Source: JAHFUS01 sp035689115
Lineage (GTDB): Bacteria; Actinomycetota; Acidimicrobiia; Acidimicrobiales; GCA-2861595
Length of the DNA: 64,000 nt
Assembly: GCA_035689115.1 (NCBI GenBank)
Contig: DASSMA010000026.1
Coordinates: forward strand, 1-64,000
Direction of reading: 5' to 3'
The translations under genes and the position numbers were made by a program. The notes beneath the pieces were generated by a model. It ran no database searches. It was not told the origin of the DNA and saw only the letters and a program-made list of their open reading frames with translations. Shown here in pieces: positions 55,642 through 63,519 of the stretch; the first letter of the stretch is position 1, and each line of letters opens with the position of its first letter.

Positions 55642-55844
55642 ACGGTCGCGTCGCCGTGCTGGGCGGGTCGCCCCGGGTCGACGGCTGGGCCCTGGCCGGC
55701 GCCGTGGTGGTGCCGGCGGAGGGCCCCGACGCCGTGCGGCGGGCGTGGGACGCCCTCCCCGACGACGTCGCCGTCGTGATGGTCACGCCCGAGGCCGCCC
55801 CGCACGTCGGCGCCGGCGACCGGCTGGTGGTCGTCCTGCCATGA
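55638..55844 (+). CDS. V/A-type ATPase subunit F-like
   Basis: 68 residues. Alternating strands and glycine turns (RVAVLGGSPRVDGWALAGA, DDVAVVMVTPEAAPHV) fit the Rossmann-like N-terminal part of rotor subunit F; the C-terminal helix of the normal 100-residue protein is missing. Identified mainly by its place between K and E. GTG 55638 overlaps the K stop; its stop overlaps the E start. Confidence 0.7.
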   Translation: MNGRVAVLGGSPRVDGWALAGAVVVPAEGPDAVRRAWDALPDDVAVVMVTPEAAPHVGAGDRLVVVLP

Positions 55845-56338
55845 ACCTCGACGCCGTCGCCGCCGCCCTCCTGGAGGACACCCGCGCCGGCGCGGCGGCG
55901 GCGCTGGCCGAGGCCGGCCGCGAGGCGGCGGCGGTGGTGGAGGCGGCCAGGGCCGAGGGCGAGCGGCTGCTGGCCGCCGCCCGGGCCGACGGGGAGGCGG
56001 AGGCCCGGGCGGTGGCGTCGGCCGAGCTGGCCCGGGCCCGGCGGGAGGCGCGCCAGGTCGTCCTGGCGGCGCGCCGGCGGGCGTGGGAGCAGGCCCGTTC
56101 CGCCGGCCGGGAGGCGGCCGCCGCCCTGCGGGACGGGGGCCGCTACGGCGAGCTGGTGGCCGGCCTGGAGGCGGTGGCCCGGGACCAGCTCGGAGAGCGG
56201 GCGGCCGTCGCCGTCGACGAAGGGGTCGGGGGCCTGGTGGCCACCGCCGGCTCGTCCTCGGTCGACTACCGCCTGCCGGCCATCGCCGACCGCTGCTTCG
56301 CCGCCGCCGGCCCCGGCCTCGACGTGCTGTGGTCCTGA
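55841..56338 (+). CDS. ntpE: V/A-type ATPase subunit E
   Basis: 165 residues: long N-terminal coiled coil (residues 1-95, Ala/Glu/Arg) and a small C-terminal alpha/beta domain (YGELVAGLEAVARDQLG...VDEGVGGLVATAGSSSVDYRLPAIADRCF), the layout of the peripheral stalk subunit E. GGLVATAGSSSVDYRL is the most family-like stretch. ATGA junction with subunit F; it overlaps subunit A by 10 bases. Confidence 0.82.
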   Translation: MNLDAVAAALLEDTRAGAAAALAEAGREAAAVVEAARAEGERLLAAARADGEAEARAVASAELARARREARQVVLAARRRAWEQARSAGREAAAALRDGGRYGELVAGLEAVARDQLGERAAVAVDEGVGGLVATAGSSSVDYRLPAIADRCFAAAGPGLDVLWS

Positions 56339-58044
56339 ACGCCGGCCGGGTCGTCCGGGTGGCCGGGCCGCTGGTCGAGCTGGACGGCCTGGGGGACGTG
56401 GCGGTGTTCGACGTGGTCGACGTGGGCCCCGACCGGCTGCCCGGCGAGATCGTGGCCATCGAGGGCGGCCGGGTCACCGCCCAGCTCTACGAGCACGCCG
56501 GCGGCCTGTGCCCGGGCACGCCGGCGACGGCCCGCCGGGAGCCGCTGTCGGGGCGCCTGGGCCCGGGCCTGCTGGGCGGCGTGTTCGACGGCATCCTGCG
56601 CCGGCTGGCCGCCGGCGACCCGTGGCTGCGGCCCGGCCAGCGCGGGGGGGACGCGTCGTTCCGCTTCCGCCCGGCCGTCCGGGCCGGCGACGAGGTGGCG
56701 CCGGGAGGGCCGGTCGGCGTCGCCAGCGGGACCGCCGGCGTGGAGGAGGCGGTCGTCGCCCCGCCGGGCGTGGCCGGTCCGGTGACGTGGGTGCACGGCG
56801 AGGGCACGGTGGCCGGCGACGCGGTGGTGGCGACGGTCGGCGGCCGGCCCGTGCCCCTCGCCTCGCCCTGGCCGGTGCGCCGGGCCCGCCCGTCGGCCCG
56901 GCGGCTCGACGCCACCGTGCCGCTCACCACCGGCCAGCGCGTGCTCGACCTGCTCTTCCCCGTGGCCAAGGGTTCGACGGCGGCGGTGGTGGGCGGGTTC
57001 GGCACGGGCAAGACGGTGCTGCTCCAGCAGGTCGCCAAGTGGTGCGACGCCGACGTCATCGTCTACGTGGGCTGCGGCGAGCGGGGCAACGAGCTGGCCG
57101 ACGCCGTCGACGAGCTGCGGGCCCTGGAGGACCCCCGCACCGGCCGGCGCCTGGCCGAGCGGACGGTGATCATCGCCAACACGTCGAACATGCCGGTGAT
57201 GGCCCGGGAGGCGAGCATCTACACGGGCATGACCGTCGCCGAGTACTTCCGCGACCAGGGCAAGGACGCCGTCCTCATCGCCGACTCCACGTCGCGGTGG
57301 GCGGAGGCGCTGCGGGAGTTCTCCTCGCGGAGCGGCGAGCTGCCGGCCGAGGAGGGGTTCCCCGCCGGCCTGGCGTCGGCGCTGGCCGCCTTCTACGAGC
57401 GGGCCGGCCGGGTGGAGACGCAGGGCGGCGCCGAGGGCTCGGTCACGGTGATCGCCGCCGTGTCCCCGCCGGGCGGCGACATGACGGAGCCGGTGACGGC
57501 CCACACCCAGCGCTTCGTGCGGTCGATGTGGACCCTCGACCGCGACCTGGCCTACGCCCGCCACTACCCGGCGGTGTCGTGGCGGGCGTCGTTCTCCCGG
57601 GACGCCCCCGGCCTGGGCACCTGGTACGCCCGGCACGGCGACGTGGCGTGGGCCGGCCGGCGGGCCCGCATCCAGGCGGTGCTGGCCGAGGCCGACCACC
57701 TCCAGTCGGTGGCCGAGCTGGTGGGCTCGGCGGCGCTGCCCGGCCGGGAGCGGGTCGTGCTGCTGGCCGGCCGCCTCGCCCGAGAGGGCGTGCTCCAGCA
57801 GAGCGCCCTCAGTGCCAACGACGCCAGCTGCGGCCGGGCCAAGCAGGCGGCCCTCGCCGACGCCGTGCTGGCCGTGCACGACCGGGACCAGGAGGTGGTG
57901 GCGGCCGGCATCCCGGCCACCCTCGTCGAGGCGGTCGACTACACGCCCCTCCTGCGGGCCGGGCCCGAGGTCGGGCCCGACGACGCCGCTGGGGTGGCGG
58001 CCCGCGCCGACGCCGTGCTGGCGGCGGTGGAGCAGGTTTCGTGA
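56329..58044 (+). CDS. ntpA: V/A-type ATPase catalytic subunit A
   Basis: 571 residues. Beta-barrel N-terminus (GRVVRVAGPLVELDGL), the A-subunit non-homologous region, Walker A GGFGTGKTVLLQQ, GCGERGNELADAV, ANTSNMPVMAREASIYTGMTVAEYFRDQG, ADSTSRWAEALREFSSRSGELPAEEGFPA and SPPGGDMTEPVT, all conserved. ATP hydrolysis/synthesis subunit. GTG 56329 inside the E gene places the barrel start at residue 3. Stop overlaps subunit B (GTGA). Confidence 0.97.
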   Translation: MVLNAGRVVRVAGPLVELDGLGDVAVFDVVDVGPDRLPGEIVAIEGGRVTAQLYEHAGGLCPGTPATARREPLSGRLGPGLLGGVFDGILRRLAAGDPWLRPGQRGGDASFRFRPAVRAGDEVAPGGPVGVASGTAGVEEAVVAPPGVAGPVTWVHGEGTVAGDAVVATVGGRPVPLASPWPVRRARPSARRLDATVPLTTGQRVLDLLFPVAKGSTAAVVGGFGTGKTVLLQQVAKWCDADVIVYVGCGERGNELADAVDELRALEDPRTGRRLAERTVIIANTSNMPVMAREASIYTGMTVAEYFRDQGKDAVLIADSTSRWAEALREFSSRSGELPAEEGFPAGLASALAAFYERAGRVETQGGAEGSVTVIAAVSPPGGDMTEPVTAHTQRFVRSMWTLDRDLAYARHYPAVSWRASFSRDAPGLGTWYARHGDVAWAGRRARIQAVLAEADHLQSVAELVGSAALPGRERVVLLAGRLAREGVLQQSALSANDASCGRAKQAALADAVLAVHDRDQEVVAAGIPATLVEAVDYTPLLRAGPEVGPDDAAGVAARADAVLAAVEQVS

Positions 58045-59435
58045 CGGTTGGCCGGGCGCCTGTCGCCCACCACGACCTCCGCCGGGTGCAGGGACCGCTG
58101 GTTGTGGTGGGCGGCGTGTCGGGCGTCGGCTGGGACGAGTACGCCGAGGTCCGTCTCGACGGGGCCGGCACCCGCCACGGCGTGGTGCTGGAGGCGGCCG
58201 GCGACGTGGCCGTCGTGCAGGTGCTGGAGGGCACCGAGGGCATCGTCCCGGCCCGGGCCAGCGTGGCCTTCACCGGCAGCCCCCTGCGCATCCCCGTCGG
58301 CGAGGGCTGGCTGGGGCGCACGTGCAACGGGCGGGGCGAGCCGCTCGACGGCGGGCCGCCGGTCACCGGCGAGATCTCGGCCGACGTGAACGGCACGCCG
58401 ATGAACCCGGTGGCCCGGGCCACCCCGCGTGACCCGGTGCTCACCGGGGTCTCGGTGATCGACGCCCTCACGACGCTGGTGCGGGGTCAGAAGCTGCCCA
58501 TCTTCTCCGTCGGCGGGCTGCCCCACTTCGAGCTGGCCACCCAGATCGCCGCCCAGGCCCACGCCGCCGGCGAGCCCTTCGCCGTGGTGTTCGCCGGCAT
58601 CGGCATCACCCACGCCGACGCCACCGCCGTGCGCGACGCCCTCGAGGGCCGGGCCGCCCAGGGCGAGCTGGCGCTGTTCCTCAACACGGCCGACGACCCG
58701 GTGATCGAGCGCATTCTCACGCCCCGCCTCGCCCTCACCGTCGCCGAGCACCTGGCCTTCGCCGGCGGCCGCCACGTGCTCGTGGTGATGGCCGACATGA
58801 CGAGCTACTGCGAGGCCGTCCGCCAGGTGGGGGCGGCGCGCCGCGAGGTGCCGGGCCGGCGCGGCTACCCCGGCTACCTCTACAGCGACCTGGCCTCGCT
58901 CTATGAGCGGTGCGGTCGCCTGCGCGACCGGGAGGGCTCGGTCACCGAGGTGCCCGTGCTCACCATGCCAGCCGGCGACCTCACCCACCCGGTGCCCGAC
59001 CTCACCGGCTACATCACCGAGGGCCAGGTGGTGCTGACCGCCGACCGCCACGCCGCCGGCGTGTACCCGCCCGTCGATCCCCTCCAGTCGCTGTCCCGCC
59101 TCATGCGCCGGGGCGCCGGGCCCGGGCGCACCCGCGAGGACCACCTCGACCTGGCCGCCCAGGCGCTGGCGCTGCTGGCCCGGTCACGCGACCTGGCCGA
59201 GCTGGCCGACCTGCTGGGCGCCGACGCGCTGTCCGAGGCCGAGCGCCGCTACCTCGACTACGCCGGCGCCTTCGACCACCAGCTGGGCCAGCGTCCCGAC
59301 GAGAGCCGGTCCCTGGACGAGACCCTCGACCGGGTGTGGGAGGCGGTGTCGGTGCTGCCGCGTCGGGAACTGGGCATGCTGGACGCGGAGCAGCTGCGAG
59401 GGCGCTACCGGGGCGGGCCGGGGGTGGCGGGGTGA
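58041..59435 (+). CDS. ntpB: V/A-type ATPase regulatory subunit B
   Basis: 464 residues. GRTCNGRGEPLDGGPP, VSVIDALTTLVRGQKLPIFSVGGLPHFELATQIA (degenerate P-loop as usual for B), FLNTADDPVIERILTPRLALTVAEHLAF, DMTSYCEAVRQVGAARREVPGRRGYPGYLYSDLASLYERCGR and TLTHPVPDLTGYITEGQ-like GDLTHPVPDLTGYITEG. Alternates with A in the catalytic head. Its GTGA stop overlaps a 27-codon ORF (or structured spacer) before the D gene. Confidence 0.97.
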   Translation: MTVGRAPVAHHDLRRVQGPLVVVGGVSGVGWDEYAEVRLDGAGTRHGVVLEAAGDVAVVQVLEGTEGIVPARASVAFTGSPLRIPVGEGWLGRTCNGRGEPLDGGPPVTGEISADVNGTPMNPVARATPRDPVLTGVSVIDALTTLVRGQKLPIFSVGGLPHFELATQIAAQAHAAGEPFAVVFAGIGITHADATAVRDALEGRAAQGELALFLNTADDPVIERILTPRLALTVAEHLAFAGGRHVLVVMADMTSYCEAVRQVGAARREVPGRRGYPGYLYSDLASLYERCGRLRDREGSVTEVPVLTMPAGDLTHPVPDLTGYITEGQVVLTADRHAAGVYPPVDPLQSLSRLMRRGAGPGRTREDHLDLAAQALALLARSRDLAELADLLGADALSEAERRYLDYAGAFDHQLGQRPDESRSLDETLDRVWEAVSVLPRRELGMLDAEQLRGRYRGGPGVAG

Positions 59436-59440
59436 CCGGG

Positions 59441-59512
59441 GTGACCGGCCCGGGAGGCCGGTCCATGCGCAACTCGCCGGTGCGACAGGCCGAAGGGCTG
59501 GCGCGCCGGTGA
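59441..59512 (+). repeat. 72-nt two-hairpin element / micro-ORF, copy 1 (between subunits B and D)
   Basis: Begins with 27 bases (from GTGACCGGCCCGGGAGGCCG to CCATG) identical to copy 2 at 60099. Hairpin 1 is ACCGGCC-CGGGA-GGCCGGT (59444-59462); hairpin 2 is a 15-bp stem with two mismatches (59477-59509). It can also be read as a 23-codon ORF starting MTGPGGRSM and ending in TGA that overlaps the subunit D GTG (59509) as GTGA; an in-frame GTG at 59432 overlaps the B stop. Confidence 0.8.
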
Positions 59513-60102
59513 CGGGGCGGCCGCCGCCGGGTCGGGCGGGGAGGATCTGGCTGGCCGAGCGGATCGCCACCGCCGGCCGGGCGGCCGAGCTGCTGGAGCA
59601 CAAGCAGGAACTGCTGCGCCGGGAGCGGCGCCGGCTGGCCGAGCTGGCCGAGCGCACGGAGCGGGAGTGGCGGGCCCGGGCGGCGACGGCCGACCGCTGG
59701 AACGCCCGCGCCCTGGTCGCCGGCGGCCGGGAGGAGCTGCGGCGGGTGGCGGGCCGGATGGGCGGGGCCGAGGTCCGACTCGAGTGGGCCAGCCGGGCCG
59801 GCGTCGCCTACCCGGCCACCGCCGCCGTTTCGTCACCGCCGGCGCCGGCCGCCCTGTCGCCGGCCGTCGCGGCCGCCGCCGAAGCCTGCCGGCGGGCGCT
59901 CGACGCCGGCGTCCAGCACGCCGCCACCGCCACCGCCCTGGGCCGGGTCGACGCCGAGCTGGTGGCCACCGTTCGCCGGCTGCGGGCCATCCGCGACCGC
60001 TGGCTGCCCGAGCTGCGCGAGCGGCTGGCCGCCCTGGAACTCGGCCTCGAGGAGACCGAGCGCGAGGAGGTGACCCGCCTGCGGTGGGCGGGGGCCACGT
60101 GA
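59509..60102 (+). CDS. ntpD: V/A-type ATPase rotor-shaft subunit D
   Basis: 197 residues: long helical hairpin with RIWLAERIATAGRAAELLEHKQELLRRERRRLAEL at the N-terminus and RRLRAIRDRWLPELRERLAALELGLEETEREEVTRLRWA at the C-terminus, the two halves of the central shaft. GTG 59509 is fixed by the GTGA overlap with the preceding 72-nt element, and the stop overlaps the second copy of that element. Last recognisable ATPase subunit gene. Confidence 0.93.
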   Translation: MTGRPPPGRAGRIWLAERIATAGRAAELLEHKQELLRRERRRLAELAERTEREWRARAATADRWNARALVAGGREELRRVAGRMGGAEVRLEWASRAGVAYPATAAVSSPPAPAALSPAVAAAAEACRRALDAGVQHAATATALGRVDAELVATVRRLRAIRDRWLPELRERLAALELGLEETEREEVTRLRWAGAT

Positions 60103-60170
60103 CCGGCCCGGGAGGCCGGTCCATGAGCGACGCAGTGGCCCACCATCCCGTAGGGATGGTGGGCCAGTGA
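60099..60170 (+). repeat. 72-nt two-hairpin element / micro-ORF, copy 2 (after subunit D)
   Basis: Same first 27 bases as copy 1, hairpin 1 ACCGGCC-CGGGA-GGCCGGT (60102-60120), and a different but even stronger hairpin 2: 14 bp from 60136-60149 to 60153-60166 (TGGCCCACCATCCC-gta-GGGATGGTGGGCCA). As an ORF it is again 23 codons, MTGPGGRSM..., starting in a GTGA overlap with the D stop and ending in the universal stress gene start. Confidence 0.8.
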
Positions 60171-60601
60171 TGTACGAGCGCATCCTCGTGGCGGTGAACG
60201 ACTCGCCGGCCGGCCTGGAGGCGGCGCGGGTGGCCGTCGCCCTGGCCGCCCAGCACGGCGCCTACCTGCGGGCCGTCACCGTGCTGCGCGACCACGTGCT
60301 GGAGCACGCCCTGGGCGGCCAGCCGGGCGTCGCCCACCGCCGCCTGGCCATGGGCGGCAAGGGCGTGCTGGCGTGGGTCCGCCTGCGGGCCGACGAGCGC
60401 GGCGTCGCCAGCGACGGCATCGAGCGCGACGGCGAGCCGTTCCGGGCGATCCTCGACGAGGCCGAGGAGTGGGACGCCGACCTGATCGTGATGGGCCGCT
60501 CGTCGCGACGGGGCGTGTCCTCGCCCTACCTCGGCAGCGAGACGGCCCACGTGCTGGAGTTCACCGACCGACCGGTGCTGGTCGTCCCCCACGAGTCGTG
60601 A
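60170..60601 (+). CDS. Universal stress protein (UspA family)
   Basis: 143 residues, single Usp domain: YERILVAVNDSPAGLEAARVAVALA at the N-terminus and the nucleotide-binding pattern ADLIVMGRSSRRGVSSPYLGSETAHVLEFTDRPVLVVP at the C-terminus (G-x-S-x4-G-x5-GS). ATG 60170 or GTG 60167 are both possible. As the last gene of the ATPase operon it may tie ATPase output to energy stress. Cytosolic. Confidence 0.93.
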   Translation: MYERILVAVNDSPAGLEAARVAVALAAQHGAYLRAVTVLRDHVLEHALGGQPGVAHRRLAMGGKGVLAWVRLRADERGVASDGIERDGEPFRAILDEAEEWDADLIVMGRSSRRGVSSPYLGSETAHVLEFTDRPVLVVPHES

Positions 60602-60612
60602 CCGGTGCGGCG

Positions 60613-61284
60613 TCAGTCGTCGAGGTCGCCGGCGTCGTCGTCGGTGAGGGGGCCGTCGCCGACGACCTCCCCGTCGCGGAAGACGATGCAGCGGGGGACG
60701 GCGGCGGCGTAGTCGAGCTGGTGGGTGGCGACGACGACCGCCGTCCCGGTTGCCGCCCTGTCGGCCAGGAGCGAGCGCAGCGCATGGCGGCCGGCGGCGT
60801 CGAGCCCCACGAACGGCTCGTCGACGAGCAGCAGACTCGCCGGCCGGACGAGGGCGACGGCGATGGCCGTCTTCTGCCGCAGGCCCCGGCTGAACGTCGA
60901 CGGGAGGGCGTCGGCCCGGCTGGCCAGGCCGAGCGCGGCGAGCAGCTCGTCGGCCCGGTCCTCCCATTGCTCGACGCCGTGCAGCCGGGCGACGTACTCG
61001 AGGTGCTCGCGCACGCTGAGGTCGTCGTAGAGCGCCGGCGTATCGGGGATGAACGACACCTCGGCGCGCGCCGCCAGCGTGCCGGCCGGGTGGCCCAGCA
61101 CCAGGATCTCCCCGGCCGTGGGGTCGAGCAGGCCGGCGGCCAGGCGGACCAGCGTGGTCTTGCCGGAGCCGTTGGGGCCGACCAGGGCGACGTGCTCGCC
61201 GGCGTCGACGGCGAGGCTGATCCCGTCGAGGGCGCGCACGTCCCCGTAGTCCTTGGTGAGCGCCTCCAGGGCCAGGACGCTCAC
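60613..61284 (-). CDS. ABC transporter ATP-binding protein
   Basis: 223 residues: Walker A GPNGSGKTT, a signature region TFSRGLRQKTAIAVALV (SRGLRQK, the form seen in ABC-2 exporters of the CcmA/NatA type) and Walker B LLLVDEPFVGLD. A terminal Asp-rich tail (TDDDAGDLDD). GTG 61284 overlaps the permease stop (GTGA). Energises the adjacent membrane protein. Confidence 0.93.
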   Translation of the reverse strand: MSVLALEALTKDYGDVRALDGISLAVDAGEHVALVGPNGSGKTTLVRLAAGLLDPTAGEILVLGHPAGTLAARAEVSFIPDTPALYDDLSVREHLEYVARLHGVEQWEDRADELLAALGLASRADALPSTFSRGLRQKTAIAVALVRPASLLLVDEPFVGLDAAGRHALRSLLADRAATGTAVVVATHQLDYAAAVPRCIVFRDGEVVGDGPLTDDDAGDLDD

Positions 61285-62843
61285 GTGAGCTTCCAGGTCG
61301 AGAGCACGCTGAGGGCGGCGGCGGCGAGGATGAGCACGGCCACGCCCGACTGGGCGGCGGCGGCGACGGGGTGCCCGCCGGTGGTGGCGGCGTGGTGGGC
61401 GGCGACGAATGGGATGAGCCCGGCGGTGGCCAGCGCCGGCGGGATGGCCTCGCGGAAGACGAGGCTGAAGCCCGAGAACTCCGGCGCCAGGTCGGCCATG
61501 AAGCCGGTGCCGGGGAGGTGGGCGCCGCGTGTGGTGGTGACCACGGCGCCGACGATCGCACAGGCCGCCGCCGGGACCGCCGCCGTGACGGCGAGGGCGG
61601 CGGCGATCGGCGTGGCGCCCGTCGCCAACGCTCCCGCGAGGGCCGCCGGCATCACGAGGAGAAGGACGGCGGTGGACGCCGGCAGGTGGCGGGCCAGGAG
61701 GGACCGGCCGTCGAGCGGCAGCCGGGCGGTGGCATCGGGGTGGTCCCGCTCCTGGGCGAAGCCCTCGACCGCTTCGAGGGCCACCAGCCACACGGCCGTG
61801 CCGGCCACCAGCAGCAGCGCGGCCGTCCCCGACCACATGCCGTGGAGGGCGACGCCGGCCGCCGCCATCAGGGCGAGGGCGCGCAGGATGCGGGCGGCCG
61901 GCCACCTGAGCACGCCCTGCACGTCGCGCTTCCAGACGGCGAGGAGGCGCCCCGACCCGGGACCGAGCCGGATCCAGGGCCGGCGGCGCGGGCCCTCCTG
62001 GGCCAGCTGGCGACGGAGCAGGAGCACGGCCCGCAGGTCGCGCACCGTCGCCGCGAAGCGCAGCTCGCTGACCAGCGCAGCCCGCCGCGACGCCGCCTCC
62101 AGCGACAGCCCGCCGATCGCCGCCAGTCCCCACGCGGCGAGGAGCGCCGGTATGCCGAGGACCAGGTAGGCCAGCGGCTTCGGCGCGCCCAGCGGGAACA
62201 TGCCCACCTCGCCGGCGGCGGTGAACGGCGACGTCGTCCGGCCGGCGACCAGGTCGGCGATGGGCCAGGCCAGGGCGGCGAATCCAATGGCGGTGGCCGC
62301 CCGGCGGCCGACGCGACGGCCCGACACCACGAGGGCGGCGCCGACGCAGACGAGCCCGGTGACCAAGCCGGCCAGGGCGCCGGCCACGATCCACGGCGGT
62401 GCTGCGCCGGGCAGGCGGTGGCTCGCCACCACGCCGATGCCCGCCCCCGCGGCCAGGCCGGCGCCGGCCCCCGAGCGCAGCTTCCCGAGGGCGGGGCGCC
62501 GGAGGACCTCCGTGCGGTCCAGGGGGGCGAGGAGCAGGTGCAGCACGTCCGGCGGCTCGAGGGCGAGGGGGCCGCCGTGGCCGCCGGAGCGGCATCCGAG
62601 CAGCACGGCGAACCCGATCAGGACGCCCACGGCCGCCGGCCCGTGCTGGCGGACCGCCTCCAACTGGCTGCCGGTCACCGGCTTGTCCCCCACCATGTCC
62701 GAGAGCACGAGGACGGCCGCACCCGAGAGCAGGGCGGTCAGGTACACCTGGTAGAAGACCTCGAACAGGTCGAGCTGCGCGGTCCGCCGGCGGAGGCGGG
62801 CCCGGCGCAGCGCCGGCAGTGCGTCCCGTCGGGTGGCCGTCAA
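61281..62843 (-). CDS. Large ABC-type membrane permease (ABC-2-like exporter)
   Basis: 520 residues with about twelve hydrophobic helices and a central cytosolic loop (RLGPGSGRLLAVWKRDVQGVLRWP). The pattern of two six-helix halves in one chain fits fused ABC-2 exporters; LALEPPDVLHLLLAPLDRTEVLRRP is similar to PqqE-like/heme-type permeases annotated only generically. Substrate unknown. TTG 62843 overlaps the stop of the upstream gene (TTGA), which fixes the start despite the rare codon. Confidence 0.8.
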   Translation of the reverse strand: MTATRRDALPALRRARLRRRTAQLDLFEVFYQVYLTALLSGAAVLVLSDMVGDKPVTGSQLEAVRQHGPAAVGVLIGFAVLLGCRSGGHGGPLALEPPDVLHLLLAPLDRTEVLRRPALGKLRSGAGAGLAAGAGIGVVASHRLPGAAPPWIVAGALAGLVTGLVCVGAALVVSGRRVGRRAATAIGFAALAWPIADLVAGRTTSPFTAAGEVGMFPLGAPKPLAYLVLGIPALLAAWGLAAIGGLSLEAASRRAALVSELRFAATVRDLRAVLLLRRQLAQEGPRRRPWIRLGPGSGRLLAVWKRDVQGVLRWPAARILRALALMAAAGVALHGMWSGTAALLLVAGTAVWLVALEAVEGFAQERDHPDATARLPLDGRSLLARHLPASTAVLLLVMPAALAGALATGATPIAAALAVTAAVPAAACAIVGAVVTTTRGAHLPGTGFMADLAPEFSGFSLVFREAIPPALATAGLIPFVAAHHAATTGGHPVAAAAQSGVAVLILAAAALSVLSTWKLT

Positions 62844-63478
62844 CTCGGGCGTGGGGCGGGCCGGTCGACGCCCCAGTGGCGGGCGGCCTGCGCGTACCAG
62901 CCGCCGTCGCCGGCAGGCAGCACGACGAAGCGGCTGATCGTCCGCTGGCCGCCGTCCTGGTCGCCGTAGAGGAGGTCGACGGCGAACGGCTCCCGCTCGG
63001 CGAGCGCCGTGGTGAAGGCGGGCAGCGCGGGGTCGTCGGCGCTGCGGATGGCGCTCTCCCAGTAGCCGGTCCCGCCCGGCGGCACGTACAGGTCGATGGT
63101 GAGCGCCCGGAACTCCTCCGGCGCGGCGTGGGAGTTCTCGCCGAAGATCCCGGTGCGGGGATACCAGGCGTGGAGCACGGCGATGCCGGAGCCGACGTTG
63201 CGCAACCCGATGGCGAGGTAGACCACCTCCCCCTCGGATTCGGCGACGGCCCGCCCACCCTCGATGCGTGCCGTGTGGCGGTCGCTCCAGAGCGCCTTGT
63301 GGGTGGGATCGCCGGCGAGGGACTGCACGAGGAGCGGCCGCATCCCGGCCAGCAGCGCCCGCTCGGCGACCCGGGCCGAGCGGTTGCCGGAGCGGACGGA
63401 CCCGAACGTGGCGACGGCCAGCACCAGGGTGCCGGCGCCCGTCGCCAGCGATGAGACGGTCTGCCAGTCGACGGCCAC
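62840..63478 (-). CDS. Hypothetical protein with N-terminal membrane helix
   Basis: 212 residues: one N-terminal helix (TVSSLATGAGTLVLAVATFGSV) followed by a mainly beta domain containing VYLAIGLRNVGSGIAVLHAWYP and RTISRFVVLPAGDGGWYAQAARHW. This arrangement occurs in small membrane-tethered proteins of unknown role in many bacteria. First gene of the ABC operon, coupled to the permease by TTGA. Confidence 0.72.
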   Translation of the reverse strand: MAVDWQTVSSLATGAGTLVLAVATFGSVRSGNRSARVAERALLAGMRPLLVQSLAGDPTHKALWSDRHTARIEGGRAVAESEGEVVYLAIGLRNVGSGIAVLHAWYPRTGIFGENSHAAPEEFRALTIDLYVPPGGTGYWESAIRSADDPALPAFTTALAEREPFAVDLLYGDQDGGQRTISRFVVLPAGDGGWYAQAARHWGVDRPAPRPS

Positions 63479-63519
63479 CCGGCGACGCTAGCCAGTCGCC
63501 GCCGAGGGGTCCCTGCGCG

